A stretch of DNA of 64,000 bases, taken from the NCBI GenBank assembly GCA_964571225.1, contig CAZNBB010000003.1, positions 1 to 64,000 of the forward strand, written 5' to 3'. Positions 8,732 to 16,376 of the stretch are shown here, in pieces (positions within the stretch are counted from its first letter, which is position 1; every line of letters starts with the position of its first letter). Source of the DNA: DATFML01 sp964571225 (lineage in GTDB: Bacteria; Pseudomonadota; Gammaproteobacteria; DATFLG01). The position numbers were made by a program, and so were the translations under genes. The notes beneath the pieces are model-generated. The model was not told the DNA's origin, did not search any database, and worked only from the letters and a program-made list of their open reading frames with translations.

Positions 8732-9446
8732 CCGAGTAGTGGCGCAAGCCCTTGGGCAGCTTGAACAAGCCCGGGTCGACAGCCAGTTTCGGCTTGTAGT
8801 CGGCCAGGGTGCGCCGGTAGCCCGAGGGGTCCCATTCCTGAATGGGCAGCCCATGGCGCAGTTGCCGGTCGCTGGCGTAGACATAGCGGGCCAGATCGCA
8901 GGGCGTCTGCATGTCAGCCGGCGTCTTGTCCAGGTCCGAGGCATGCTGGCCGGCCAGTATCCGCTCGAATTCCGCCATGGCGGTTACCGCCTCGTCCAGT
9001 AGTCCGGGCACCACCACTTCCTCGGAGCAGATCTTGCCGTTCGCCAGGTACGTGTAATGAACCGGGGCTCTGCCCCCGATACGGGGTGCCTTGGGATCGT
9101 TGTGGACCTGCTCGGAAAGCTTCAGGGATGCCGGCTGTTTGGCATCGATGCTGCGGTAGGGAATCACCAAGACGGTGCTGTCGCTGTGGCTGACGCTGTA
9201 GACCGTGCGGCGCTTGCGATCCAGCAGCACGAAGTCCTTGCTGCCGGGTCCGTCGTCGCTGCGCATGAATCGCGGGGTGACCAGATAGCGCGTCGTGTAC
9301 GGCGCTCTCCCCGGCATCTTGATCTGGTAGGTCAATTCGATGGCGTCGATGCGGCTGGGCTTGGCATCGGTGCCCGCCGCCGACACCGGCAGCGCGATTG
9401 CCCACCAGAACACCAGCAACCACGAAACACGTCGCATACACATCAT
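8724..9446 (-). CDS. secreted protein of unknown function
   Basis: I do not recognise the family. The product is about 240 residues. MMCMRRVSWLL leads into a hydrophobic stretch ending in LPVSAA, a convincing signal peptide, and the rest is soluble and rich in beta-type sequence (for example YQIKMPGRAPYTTRYLVT). Mature Cys residues occur in KICSEE and QTPCDLARYV and could form a disulfide. Start: ATG 9446 overlaps the DUF455 stop as ATGA and has GGAGG ten bases upstream; ATG 9443 and 9437 are alternatives. It is last in a three-gene coupled series, so its expression is tied to DUF455 and the glycerate kinase. Confidence 0.75.
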   Translation of the reverse strand: MMCMRRVSWLLVFWWAIALPVSAAGTDAKPSRIDAIELTYQIKMPGRAPYTTRYLVTPRFMRSDDGPGSKDFVLLDRKRRTVYSVSHSDSTVLVIPYRSIDAKQPASLKLSEQVHNDPKAPRIGGRAPVHYTYLANGKICSEEVVVPGLLDEAVTAMAEFERILAGQHASDLDKTPADMQTPCDLARYVYASDRQLRHGLPIQEWDPSGYRRTLADYKPKLAVDPGLFKLPKGLRHYSVN

Positions 9447-10330
9447 TCCAGCAGGTCCTCCTGTCGGCGCTCCAGATCGGCCAGCTCCGCAGGAGTGAAG
9501 CCTGCCTGCAATCGCGCCTCGCAATGAAACGGGCCCTTCACGCGGCCCGGCATGTAGTGTTCCAGCAGCTGCCGGAACGTGGTTCGGGAATCCAGGGCCC
9601 GGTCCGCGCACAGATGGCGGAACCAGTGGCTTCCGATGGCCACATGGCCCACCTCATCCCGAAGGATCACCTCCAGAATGTCGGCGCTGGCATCGTCGCC
9701 TGCGGCGCGCAGCCGCTCCATCATGCCCGGCGTCACGTCCAGGCCGCGGGCCTCCAGCACCCGCGGCACCAGCGCCATGCGCACCAGCACGTCGTGGGCG
9801 GTACGGCGCGCCATCTGCCAAAGCCCGTCATGGGCATCGAAGTCGCCGTATTCGAAACCCATTCCCTGCAGTCGGTCCCGTAGCAGAGCGAAATGGTATG
9901 CCTCTTCGCTGGCCACTTTGACCCAGTCGTCGTAGTAGCGCTCCGGCATGCCCCGAAATCGATAGACGGCATCCCACGCCAGGTTGATGGCATTGAATTC
10001 GATATGGGCGATGGCGTGCAGCAGTGCGGCGCGGCCGCCGGCGCTGTTCAACCGCCGCCGAGGAAGCGCCCTGGGGGATACCAGCCGGGGCCGCGGCGGA
10101 CGGCCCGGGGCATCGATGTCCACAGGCGGACCGGCCGCTTCCAGAGACAATCGACCGGCCCGCCACTGTTCGGCGAGTTCCCGGGTGCGATTGAGCTTGG
10201 TCAGCGGCTCGCAGAGCCGCAGGCAGGAAAGCGCGCCCTCGAACAGGCTGCCGGACGGCTGCTCCAAAAGGGCAACGGAGTCGTTCATCGGCCCATTGTA
10301 ACCGCCGAATGGAATCGGTGCCGAGCTCAT
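9443..10330 (-). CDS. DUF455 family ferritin-like protein
   Basis: Member of DUF455, predicted to be a four-helix ferritin-like protein. Putative di-iron ligands are visible in HAIAHIEFNAI, SEEAYHF and LRDEVGHVAIG, each offering Glu plus His at helix spacing. The biochemical role is not established. The product has 295 residues if translation starts at ATG 10330, which overlaps the kinase stop as TGATG. An in-frame ATG at 10288 (MNDSVALLEQ) lies closer to where DUF455 homology begins, so the first 14 residues are uncertain. It shares overlapping stop/start codons on both sides, which suggests coupled expression with the kinase and the secreted protein. Confidence 0.85.
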   Translation of the reverse strand: MSSAPIPFGGYNGPMNDSVALLEQPSGSLFEGALSCLRLCEPLTKLNRTRELAEQWRAGRLSLEAAGPPVDIDAPGRPPRPRLVSPRALPRRRLNSAGGRAALLHAIAHIEFNAINLAWDAVYRFRGMPERYYDDWVKVASEEAYHFALLRDRLQGMGFEYGDFDAHDGLWQMARRTAHDVLVRMALVPRVLEARGLDVTPGMMERLRAAGDDASADILEVILRDEVGHVAIGSHWFRHLCADRALDSRTTFRQLLEHYMPGRVKGPFHCEARLQAGFTPAELADLERRQEDLLE

Positions 10331-11559
10331 CACTGCATCTTCACCGTCACCACCAGGTCGTTGACGTTGGTTCCGGTGGGCCCGGTCTGAAGCAGGTCAC
10401 CGCTTGCCTCGAGAAAGGTTCCGGCATCCGCCCGCGTCAGGCAGAACTCGGCGGTAAAGCCGCTGCGCAAACCCCGCGCCACGGTGCCACCGTCGACGAT
10501 GGCCCCCGCGTCTTCGGTAGGCCCGTCGGTGCCGTCGGTGCCGGCCGCCAGCAGGCAGCTGTCAGGGATGCCCTGCAACTCCAGCGCCGCCGCCAGCGCC
10601 AGTTGCTGACAGCGCCCCCCACGCCCCGGATCCGGCGGCAGAATCACCGTCGTCTCGCCGCCCCAGACCTGTACCCCGGCCGACGCCTCTCGGGTCAGAG
10701 CCCCGAGCCTGTGTCCCACGGCGGTGGCATCGCCGGCCAGCCGGGACCGGTGGCAAACCGCGTCCAATCCGAGTTCGCGGGCTTTGCGGACGGCGCCCCG
10801 ACGGGCATCCTCTAGGGAGGCGATGACGTGGTGGTGGACTCGCGCCAGAGCCGGGTGGTCCGGATCCGGGGCCGGCGGCGCTCCGTCCAACTGGGCCCGC
10901 AACCACCCCGGCAGGGCAAGACCGGAAAGGTCCCGGTCAGCGGGCGCCGCCGCCAGGAGCCCCGAGCCGACCACGGTGGGATCATCGCCCGGCACATCCG
11001 AGATCATCAAGACTGTGACGTCCTGCCCTGCCAGTCGCATAGCCAGCCGCCCGCCCTTGATCAACGACAGGCCCTTGCGGATGCGGTTTATCTCGGTGAT
11101 TGCGAGGCCGCTGCCCAACAGCCAGTGCTGCGCACGCTGCAGATCGTGCAGGGTCTGCCCTTCGGGCAGCACCTCCACCAGGCTGGACGCCCCACCGGAC
11201 ACCAGGAACAGCCAATGCACGCCTGGCGGCGCCTCGGCGATGAACTCCAACAGCCGGCGCCCGGCGCCGAGACTGACCGCGTCCGGAACGGGATGGCCCG
11301 TTTGATAACACTCGAAGGGTCCATCGGCTGAATTAGGCCGGAGGTGGCCGTGCTTGGTGACCAGCAGCCCCCGACTCAGCCGTGACCCCAATGCCTCGCT
11401 GGCCCCCTCGGCCATGGCCGGCGCCGCCTTGCCCACGGCCACCGCCCACACCTGAGGCTCCATGGCATGGCGATGCAGCCACTCGAACGTGCGTTGCCGA
11501 CCGTCGGCAGCGAGCAGCGCCGCCCTGTAGATCGCCTGCGCCGCATCACGGGCATCCAT
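10330..11559 (-). CDS. glycerate 2-kinase, DUF4147/MOFRL family
   Basis: Predicted to phosphorylate glycerate at C2, the GckA/TtuD-type activity. The protein has 409 residues: an N-terminal DUF4147 domain (VAVGKAAPAMAEGA, HPVPDAVSLGAG, LVSGGASSL) and a C-terminal MOFRL domain (GGETTVILP, GRGGRCQQLALAAAL, GTDGTDGPTEDAGA). ATG 11559 is chosen; a GTG three codons earlier is possible. It leads the leftward coupled set with DUF455 and the secreted protein, and diverges from the small gene at 11709. No glyoxylate or tartrate genes are adjacent, so its substrate source is unclear. Confidence 0.88.
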   Translation of the reverse strand: MDARDAAQAIYRAALLAADGRQRTFEWLHRHAMEPQVWAVAVGKAAPAMAEGASEALGSRLSRGLLVTKHGHLRPNSADGPFECYQTGHPVPDAVSLGAGRRLLEFIAEAPPGVHWLFLVSGGASSLVEVLPEGQTLHDLQRAQHWLLGSGLAITEINRIRKGLSLIKGGRLAMRLAGQDVTVLMISDVPGDDPTVVGSGLLAAAPADRDLSGLALPGWLRAQLDGAPPAPDPDHPALARVHHHVIASLEDARRGAVRKARELGLDAVCHRSRLAGDATAVGHRLGALTREASAGVQVWGGETTVILPPDPGRGGRCQQLALAAALELQGIPDSCLLAAGTDGTDGPTEDAGAIVDGGTVARGLRSGFTAEFCLTRADAGTFLEASGDLLQTGPTGTNVNDLVVTVKMQ

Positions 11560-11644
11560 GAACTTCACCCGGATCTCGGCGGATGGCCGGAATGTCGAAA
11601 TTTTGACGCATCCGTCGACGCCGCAACGAACAAGCTGTCACATT

Positions 11645-11674
11645 TTGACAACCGTGGAATTTCTGGTGCATTCT
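11645..11674 (+). promoter_or_regulatory. candidate promoter before the 113-aa gene
   Basis: A perfect TTGACA lies at 11645-11650, with a weak -10 CATTCT (3 of 6) at 11669-11674 after 18 bases. The same stretch also holds GG-N10-GC ending TGCA (within 11655-11670), a possible sigma54-type element. Only one of these readings can be right; the sequence does not decide. Confidence 0.35.
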
Positions 11675-11708
11675 GGAGTTCTGTCCACGTGCGCTGCAGG
11701 TGTTCGCC

Positions 11709-12050
11709 ATGACAGCACAACACCACCTGCTCGAGATCTACGAGCCCTATGATTACCAAGGGCGCAACCCCATCAACGTCGAGGGCGTCGGCGTAGTACG
11801 GGGTCCCAACGGCGTTTCCTACTATCTGCTGGATCTGGCTGAACCCATGGAAGTGGACGCGGAAACCGTCAGCCAATTGTTGCTCCTGCCGCGCTACAAC
11901 GGCGATTCCATTGAACGGGCAACCACCAGCACCTGTACGGTCAATGTGTGCCGCACCCGCGGCGGCATCATCATGCAGGCCGACGTAACGTTCAGCTTCG
12001 AGGACATCCGCCATTGGGGGGTCGGCAAGATCGCCCCTATCGGTAGCTGA
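11709..12050 (+). CDS. small conserved-looking protein of unknown function
   Basis: Not recognised. The 113-residue soluble protein has no signal peptide or membrane helix. Its N-terminal half reads like a small beta barrel (LEIYEPYDYQG, NVEGVGVVRGPNGVSYYLLDL) and it has two Cys residues in STCTVNVCR. ATG 11709 follows a weak CAGG ribosome site; a GTG at 11700 is in frame. It faces metZ with only 12 bases between the stops. The codon pattern looks like that of its neighbours. Real coding status is likely because of the single clean frame and the promoter upstream. Confidence 0.6.
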   Translation: MTAQHHLLEIYEPYDYQGRNPINVEGVGVVRGPNGVSYYLLDLAEPMEVDAETVSQLLLLPRYNGDSIERATTSTCTVNVCRTRGGIIMQADVTFSFEDIRHWGVGKIAPIGS

Positions 12051-12062
12051 ACCGGCGCACCG

Positions 12063-13262
12063 CTAACCTTGCCGGCCCGCCTGCACCAGCCCCCGGTGCA
12101 GGTCCGCTTTGATGTCTTCCACATCCTCCAGGCCAACGGCAACCCGCAGCAGCCCGTCGCCGATGCCGGCGTCTGCCCGCTGCTCCGGTGTCAGCCGACC
12201 ATGGGTGGTGGTCGCCGCATGGGTGATGGTGGTCTTGGCATCTCCCAGGTTGGCGGTAATCGAGAGCAGGCGGGTTGCGTTGACCACAGCCCAGGCGGCA
12301 TCCCGGCCGCCGGCCACGTCGAAAGCGACGATCCCCCCGAAATCGGCCTGCTGGCGTCTCGCCAGCTCGTGCTGAGGATGGGAGGCCAAGCCGGGATAGT
12401 AGACCCGCGTGATCTGGGGCTGCGCCTCCAACCAGCGGGCCAGCTCCAGTGCATTGGCGCTGTGGGCCTTCATCCGCAGCCGCAGGGTTTCCAGTCCCTT
12501 CAGAAAGACCCAGGCGTTGAACGGGCTCATGGTCGGCCCGGCGGTGCGCAGAAATCCGAACACGTCCTTGCCCACCCGCTCGGCGTCCCCCACCACCGCA
12601 CCGCCCACGCACCGTCCCTGACCGTCCAGATACTTGGTGGCCGAATGCACGACGATGTCGGCACCCAGTTCCAGCGGCCGCTGCAGGGCGGGCGTGCAGA
12701 AACAGTTGTCCACCACCAGCAGGCAACCCCTAGCATGGGCCAATTCCGCCAGGGCGCCGATATCCGCTATTTCGGTCAGCGGATTGGATGGCGTCTCCAG
12801 AAACAGCATACGGGTCTTGGGGCCGATGGCGGCCGCCCACCCTTGCAGATCCCCCAGGGGCACATAGGTCGTTTCGATGCCGAAGCGGCCCAGGATATTG
12901 GAGAACAGCTGCACGGTGCTCCCGAATACGCTGCGCGAGCTGACGATGTGATCGCCGGCCTTGAGCAGGCCCATGCAGGTGGCCAGGATCGCCGACATGC
13001 CTGAAGCGGTGGCCACGCAGGACTCGCCGCCTTCCAGGGCCGCCAGACGGTCCTGGAACGTACGAACAGTGGGATTGGTGAACCGCGAATAGATATTGCC
13101 CGGCTGCTCGCCGGAAAAGCGGGCGGCCGCTTCCTGGGCACTGGCGAACACATAACTCGAAGTCGCGAAGATCGGCTCGGAGTTCTCCCCTTCCGGACTG
13201 CGGTGATGGCCGGCGCGCACTGCGCGGGTATCAAAGCCGTAATCTTCGAATTCTTGATCCAT
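12063..13262 (-). CDS. metZ: O-succinylhomoserine sulfhydrylase
   Basis: PLP enzyme of the Cys/Met metabolism family that makes homocysteine directly from O-succinylhomoserine and sulfide, bypassing cystathionine. 399 residues. The PLP lysine lies in HSATKYLDGQGR; YSRFTNPT and ETPSNP are also typical. ATG 13262 has GGAGG six bases upstream. Family members (cystathionine gamma-synthase, O-acetylhomoserine sulfhydrylase) are hard to tell apart by eye. The cvpA-purF-metZ order known from Pseudomonas and the SAM-II riboswitch in its leader both support a methionine-synthesis role. Repression by S-adenosylmethionine through that leader is inferred. Confidence 0.93.
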   Translation of the reverse strand: MDQEFEDYGFDTRAVRAGHHRSPEGENSEPIFATSSYVFASAQEAAARFSGEQPGNIYSRFTNPTVRTFQDRLAALEGGESCVATASGMSAILATCMGLLKAGDHIVSSRSVFGSTVQLFSNILGRFGIETTYVPLGDLQGWAAAIGPKTRMLFLETPSNPLTEIADIGALAELAHARGCLLVVDNCFCTPALQRPLELGADIVVHSATKYLDGQGRCVGGAVVGDAERVGKDVFGFLRTAGPTMSPFNAWVFLKGLETLRLRMKAHSANALELARWLEAQPQITRVYYPGLASHPQHELARRQQADFGGIVAFDVAGGRDAAWAVVNATRLLSITANLGDAKTTITHAATTTHGRLTPEQRADAGIGDGLLRVAVGLEDVEDIKADLHRGLVQAGRQG

Positions 13263-13288
13263 GACCCGCCTCCTCAGAACAGATATGC

Positions 13289-13313
13289 CCCGTGGGTCGC
13301 CATGTCCCACGGG
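13289..13313 (-). promoter_or_regulatory. hairpin in the metZ leader
   Basis: On the minus strand CCCGTGGG and CCCACGGG form a perfect 8-bp stem with a 9-base loop, ending 27 bases before the metZ start. There is no U-run, so it is not an intrinsic terminator. It may stabilise the mRNA after read-through of the attenuator. Confidence 0.45.
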
Positions 13314-13337
13314 CCCTGATAGAGCGGGTCGAGAAAC

Positions 13338-13365
13338 AAAAAAACCCGCTTTCAGCGAAAGCAGG
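13338..13365 (-). terminator. intrinsic terminator of the metZ SAM-II switch
   Basis: On the minus strand CCTGCTTTC-GCT-GAAAGCGGG makes a 9-bp stem (one G-U pair) followed by seven T. Its 5' strand can instead pair with the segment just upstream, as AAAGCGGGC-AGG-GCCTGCTTT, a 9-bp antiterminator. The two hairpins cannot coexist. This is expected for a riboswitch-controlled attenuator. Confidence 0.85.
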
Positions 13366-13369
13366 CCCT

Positions 13370-13422
13370 GCCCGCTTTAGCTGAATTTATTACGCGCCCG
13401 CAAGCTGAGATCAAATCGGCGC
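13370..13422 (-). promoter_or_regulatory. SAM-II riboswitch aptamer controlling metZ
   Basis: The minus strand carries the SAM-II signature in order: P1 strand GCGCC, loop GATTTGATCTCA, GCTTGC, P1 strand GGCGC, then GTAATAAATTCA and GCTAAAGC. This matches the conserved GATTT(A/G)...TTGC...GCTAAA pattern of the SAM-II (metA motif) class. Loop GCTT can pair with the 3' AAGC to close the H-type pseudoknot. When SAM binds, that AAGC is held and the downstream terminator should form; without SAM it joins the antiterminator. Identification is from remembered family consensus; a covariance search would settle it. Confidence 0.85.
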
Positions 13423-13451
13423 AACGGCAATCAGGCTAGCAGCTTGTACGG

Positions 13452-13480
13452 AAAAAGCAACCAGGCACGGTCCCAGCCTG
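13452..13480 (-). terminator. possible purF terminator
   Basis: Directly after the purF stop, the minus strand has CAGGC-TGGGACCGT-GCCTG followed by GTTGCTTTTT. The stem is only 5 bp plus inner GG/CC pairs, and the T-run is 5, so termination may be partial. If it works, metZ needs its own promoter between here and the riboswitch; I see no strong one. Confidence 0.4.
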
Positions 13481-13482
13481 AC

Positions 13483-15003
13483 TCACGCGCTGTTGTGCAG
13501 TTCGATGACCTCGTCCTGCCCGACCCGGCGTTCTTCCTTGGCGGCGTCGCTGCGCAGCTGTTGAAGATGGCTGAGGTAGGCCTCGTTCACGTCGCCGGTA
13601 ACATATTGGCCCGTGAACACGGAGGTATCGAAGCGTTCCAACCGGGTGTTCCCCTTGCGGACCGCCTGCTCCAGGTCGGAAAGGTCCTGGAAGACCAGCC
13701 AGTCGGCCCCGATCACCTGGCACACCTGCTCCTCGCTGCGACCGTAGGCAATCAGCTCTTCACTGCTCGGCATGTCGATGCCGTAGACATTGGGGAATCG
13801 CACGGGCGGCGCGGCGGAGGCGAAATAGACGCGCCGCGCCCCCGAATCGCGGGCCATCTGGATGATCTGCTTGGAGGTCGTACCCCGCACGATGGAGTCG
13901 TCCACCAACAGCACGTTGCGACCCTTGAACTCCAGATCGATGGCGTTGAGCTTCTGGCGTACGGATTTCTTGCGCTGCTGCTGCCCGGGCATGATGAAGG
14001 TACGCCCGATGTAGCGGTTCTTGATGAACCCTTCCCGGTACTTGACGCCCAGCTTGTTGGCCAGCTGCAGCGCGGACGTGCGGCTTGTGTCGGGGATCGG
14101 TATGACTACGTCGATGTCGTGGTCCGGGCGCAGCCGCAGGATCTTATCAGCGAGTTTCTCGCCCATGCGCATACGCGCCTTGTAGACGAACACGTCGTCG
14201 ATGATCGAATCCGGACGGGACAGGTACACATGCTCGAAGATGCACGGCGAATACACCGGGTTTTGCGCGCACTGGCGGGTGTGCAACTGGCCGTCGGCGG
14301 TTATGACCACCGCCTCCCCCGGCTCCAGATCCCGCACCAGGTCGAAACCCAGCACGTCCAGAGCGACGCTTTCGGAGGCGACCATGTACTCCACCCCCTG
14401 GGGGGTTTCCCGTTTGCCGAACACGATGGGACGAATGGCGTAGGGGTCCCGGAACCCGACGATGCCGTAACCGGTGATCATGGCCACGGCCGCATAGGCG
14501 CCGCGGCAGCGCCGGTGCACATTGGCGACCGCCTCGAAGATGTCCTCTTCGGTAATGCGCAGCTTGCCCTGACGCTGCAGCTCGTGGGCGAACACGTTGA
14601 GCAGGATCTCGGAGTCGGAATCGGTNNNNNNNNNNTTGATGTGGCGCAGATCCTCGACGAACAGGTCGCGCTTCAGATCATCGGCGTTGGTCAGGTTGCC
14701 GTTGTGCGCCAGACTGATCCCGTACGGGGAATTGACGTAGAAAGGCTGGGCTTCGGCGGACGATTCGCAGCCTGCGGTGGGATAGCGCACATGTCCGATG
14801 CCCATACGCCCCAGCAGGCGAAGCATATGGCGGGTATGGAAAACGTCCCGCACCAGACCGTTGTCTTTGCGCAGGTACAAACGCCCGCCCTCGCAGGTCA
14901 TGATGCCAGCCGCGTCCTGACCGCGGTGCTGGAGCACGGTAAGACCGTCGTACAGCGCCTGATTGACCGGTCCCTGGGACACGATGCCGATAATGCCGCA
15001 CAT
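13483..15003 (-). CDS. purF: amidophosphoribosyltransferase
   Basis: First committed step of purine synthesis: PRPP plus glutamine to 5-phosphoribosylamine. The N-terminal nucleophile Cys2 of MCGIIGIV (glutaminase half) is intact, and the phosphoribosyltransferase PRPP loop VLLVDDSIVRGTTSKQI is present. About 506 residues as assembled. Ten N at 14626-14635 fall in the segment normally read RHINTDSDSE; 1 base would suffice, so the real protein is probably three residues shorter. Followed on the strand by a weak terminator and the metZ riboswitch. Confidence 0.95.
   Translation of the reverse strand: MCGIIGIVSQGPVNQALYDGLTVLQHRGQDAAGIMTCEGGRLYLRKDNGLVRDVFHTRHMLRLLGRMGIGHVRYPTAGCESSAEAQPFYVNSPYGISLAHNGNLTNADDLKRDLFVEDLRHIXXXXTDSDSEILLNVFAHELQRQGKLRITEEDIFEAVANVHRRCRGAYAAVAMITGYGIVGFRDPYAIRPIVFGKRETPQGVEYMVASESVALDVLGFDLVRDLEPGEAVVITADGQLHTRQCAQNPVYSPCIFEHVYLSRPDSIIDDVFVYKARMRMGEKLADKILRLRPDHDIDVVIPIPDTSRTSALQLANKLGVKYREGFIKNRYIGRTFIMPGQQQRKKSVRQKLNAIDLEFKGRNVLLVDDSIVRGTTSKQIIQMARDSGARRVYFASAAPPVRFPNVYGIDMPSSEELIAYGRSEEQVCQVIGADWLVFQDLSDLEQAVRKGNTRLERFDTSVFTGQYVTGDVNEAYLSHLQQLRSDAAKEERRVGQDEVIELHNSA
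14626..14635. other. assembly gap (N10) inside purF
   Basis: Flanks on the minus strand read CACATCAA before and ACCGATTCC after the gap. One base completing AA(C/T) gives HIN-TDS, the family sequence. The ten N look like a placeholder, not a measured length. Confidence 0.9.
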
Positions 15004-15059
15004 AGGCGTTGCCTCTTCAGTCCCTCGCGCCGTTCACCGCAACAGTGAACGGCGGGGGA

Positions 15060-15548
15060 TCAGTAATTGATGCGCGCTGCGATGTCCGCGGGCAGGAATC
15101 CGCGCAACCACAGGGCCAGATGCTGGAAATGGGGCAACAACTGGGATTGCGACCACCAGGGGTCCCGCGGCATGGCCGTCAGCCCCGCCAGCAGGACCAG
15201 TACCGCCACGATGATCATGCCACGCCCCAATCCGAACACCATTCCCAGCACTCTGTCGGTACCGGTCAAACCCGTCTTCTGCACCAGCTGTCCGGCCAGA
15301 TAGCCGATCAATGCCCCCAGCAGCAGAACGACCAGAAACAAAACGGCGAAAGCGGCGCCCAGACGCAGCGAAGGTATCGATATCCAGTGCACCAATGCGC
15401 CGGACAATGGTTCGAAAAAGGCCAGCGCGACCCACAAGGCGGCAACCCAACTGGCCAGGGAAAACGCCTCCCTGACAAAGCCGCGTAGAAGACTTACCAG
15501 CGCCGACACACCGATCACCGCCAGTATCCCGTAATCGACCCAGGTCAT
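15060..15548 (-). CDS. cvpA: CvpA family inner-membrane protein
   Basis: Four-helix membrane protein of 162 residues, named for its effect on colicin V production in E. coli; its molecular role is not settled. Hydrophobic segments are visible around ILAVIGVSALVSLLRG, LASWVAALWVALAFF, LGAAFAVLFLVVLLLGALIG and MIIVAVLVLLAGL. The N-terminal pattern VDYGILAVIGVSAL...RGFVREAFSL is typical of the family. It lies 56 bases upstream of purF on the same strand and is probably co-transcribed with it, as in most gammaproteobacteria. Confidence 0.95.
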   Translation of the reverse strand: MTWVDYGILAVIGVSALVSLLRGFVREAFSLASWVAALWVALAFFEPLSGALVHWISIPSLRLGAAFAVLFLVVLLLGALIGYLAGQLVQKTGLTGTDRVLGMVFGLGRGMIIVAVLVLLAGLTAMPRDPWWSQSQLLPHFQHLALWLRGFLPADIAARINY

Positions 15549-15659
15549 GGCGTCGCTAGCCCGCTGCGCACTTCTGGCCCGACCATACCCCGGAGTCTTT
15601 GGTGATTCATGGGTGCCATTTTACCAGAGCGCTACCGGTACCCGAAACGATCCCCGGAC

Positions 15660-16274
15660 TCATTGGTGGGGGACGACCAAGCCCTTGAGCTGCATCTGAG
15701 CCTGCAATTTGTCCCGCATCGCATCGGCGTCGGCGCGCTTCAGGATGGGCCCCACTTCCACCCGGAACACCGCCCCTTCGCTGGTGCGGGCCTGTTGGAC
15801 AAACGCCTTGAAGCCTTTGGTGCGCAGCTTGTCGCGCAGAGAGGTGGCATTGTCCTGGCGACTGAAGCTGCCCACCTGCACCACCCAGGCCGCCAGGGCC
15901 TGCCCATCGCCGGCGTCGCTGCTTTGTTGATCTTTCGATGCCGAAGCCGCCGCGGGTCTGGGTGGGGCCGGGGGTGTTTCGGCGTGGGCGGGACTCGGCG
16001 GCTCGTGGCCCGCTTCGGCGGGCGGCGCGGTCGATGCCCCTCCTTCCTCCTGAGGCTTGCCCAGCGCCTCGCCCTCGGCCGGCGCAGCCGGCACTGTGCT
16101 TGGGGGCTGAACGGACGGCAGCGACTGCTGCACGACCTTGGGCGGCGGCGGCAGCGCACTACCTGACCCGCTGCCGTCATCGGGGCCCTGCAGAATCATG
16201 GGAATGAATATGACGGCCAATGCCACCAATACGATGGCCCCGACCAGACGCTGCTTGACGCGCTCCTCCACCAC
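15660..16274 (-). CDS. dedD: SPOR-domain cell-division protein, DedD type
   Basis: DedD-like divisome protein: short cytoplasmic N-terminus, one TM helix (LVGAIVLVALAVIFIPMIL), a Pro/Ala/Glu-rich periplasmic linker, and a C-terminal SPOR domain (about 125-200; AAWVVQVGSFSRQDNA, VFRVEVGP) that binds denuded septal peptidoglycan. 204 residues. The start appears to be GTG 16274, in GTGGTGGAG. Its upstream sequence is interrupted by the N100 gap, but the second copy of the flanking 55-bp repeat shows GAGGATTCT before GTG, a fair ribosome site. It sits between folC and cvpA, as usual. Confidence 0.92.
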   Translation of the reverse strand: MVEERVKQRLVGAIVLVALAVIFIPMILQGPDDGSGSGSALPPPPKVVQQSLPSVQPPSTVPAAPAEGEALGKPQEEGGASTAPPAEAGHEPPSPAHAETPPAPPRPAAASASKDQQSSDAGDGQALAAWVVQVGSFSRQDNATSLRDKLRTKGFKAFVQQARTSEGAVFRVEVGPILKRADADAMRDKLQAQMQLKGLVVPHQ

Positions 16275-16276
16275 AG
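16222..16276. repeat. first copy of a 55-bp exact duplication at a contig join
   Basis: These 55 bases recur exactly at 16377-16431, on the other side of the N100 gap. They encode the DedD N-terminus. Two copies of a gene start separated only by N indicate that contig ends overlap and were not merged. Confidence 0.93.
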
Positions 16277-16376
16277 NNNNNNNNNNNNNNNNNNNNNNNN
16301 NNNNNNNNNNNNNNNNNNNNNNNNNNNNNNNNNNNNNNNNNNNNNNNNNNNNNNNNNNNNNNNNNNNNNNNNNNNN
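16277..16376. other. assembly gap (N100) at dedD start
   Basis: One hundred N between two identical 55-bp sequences. The biological sequence most likely has a single copy and no gap, so about 155 bases of this window are artefact. Confidence 0.93.

Noticed and set aside
13444..15048. 534-codon frame on the plus strand
   Set aside because: Antisense shadow of purF; His/Gln/Gly-rich with no domain.
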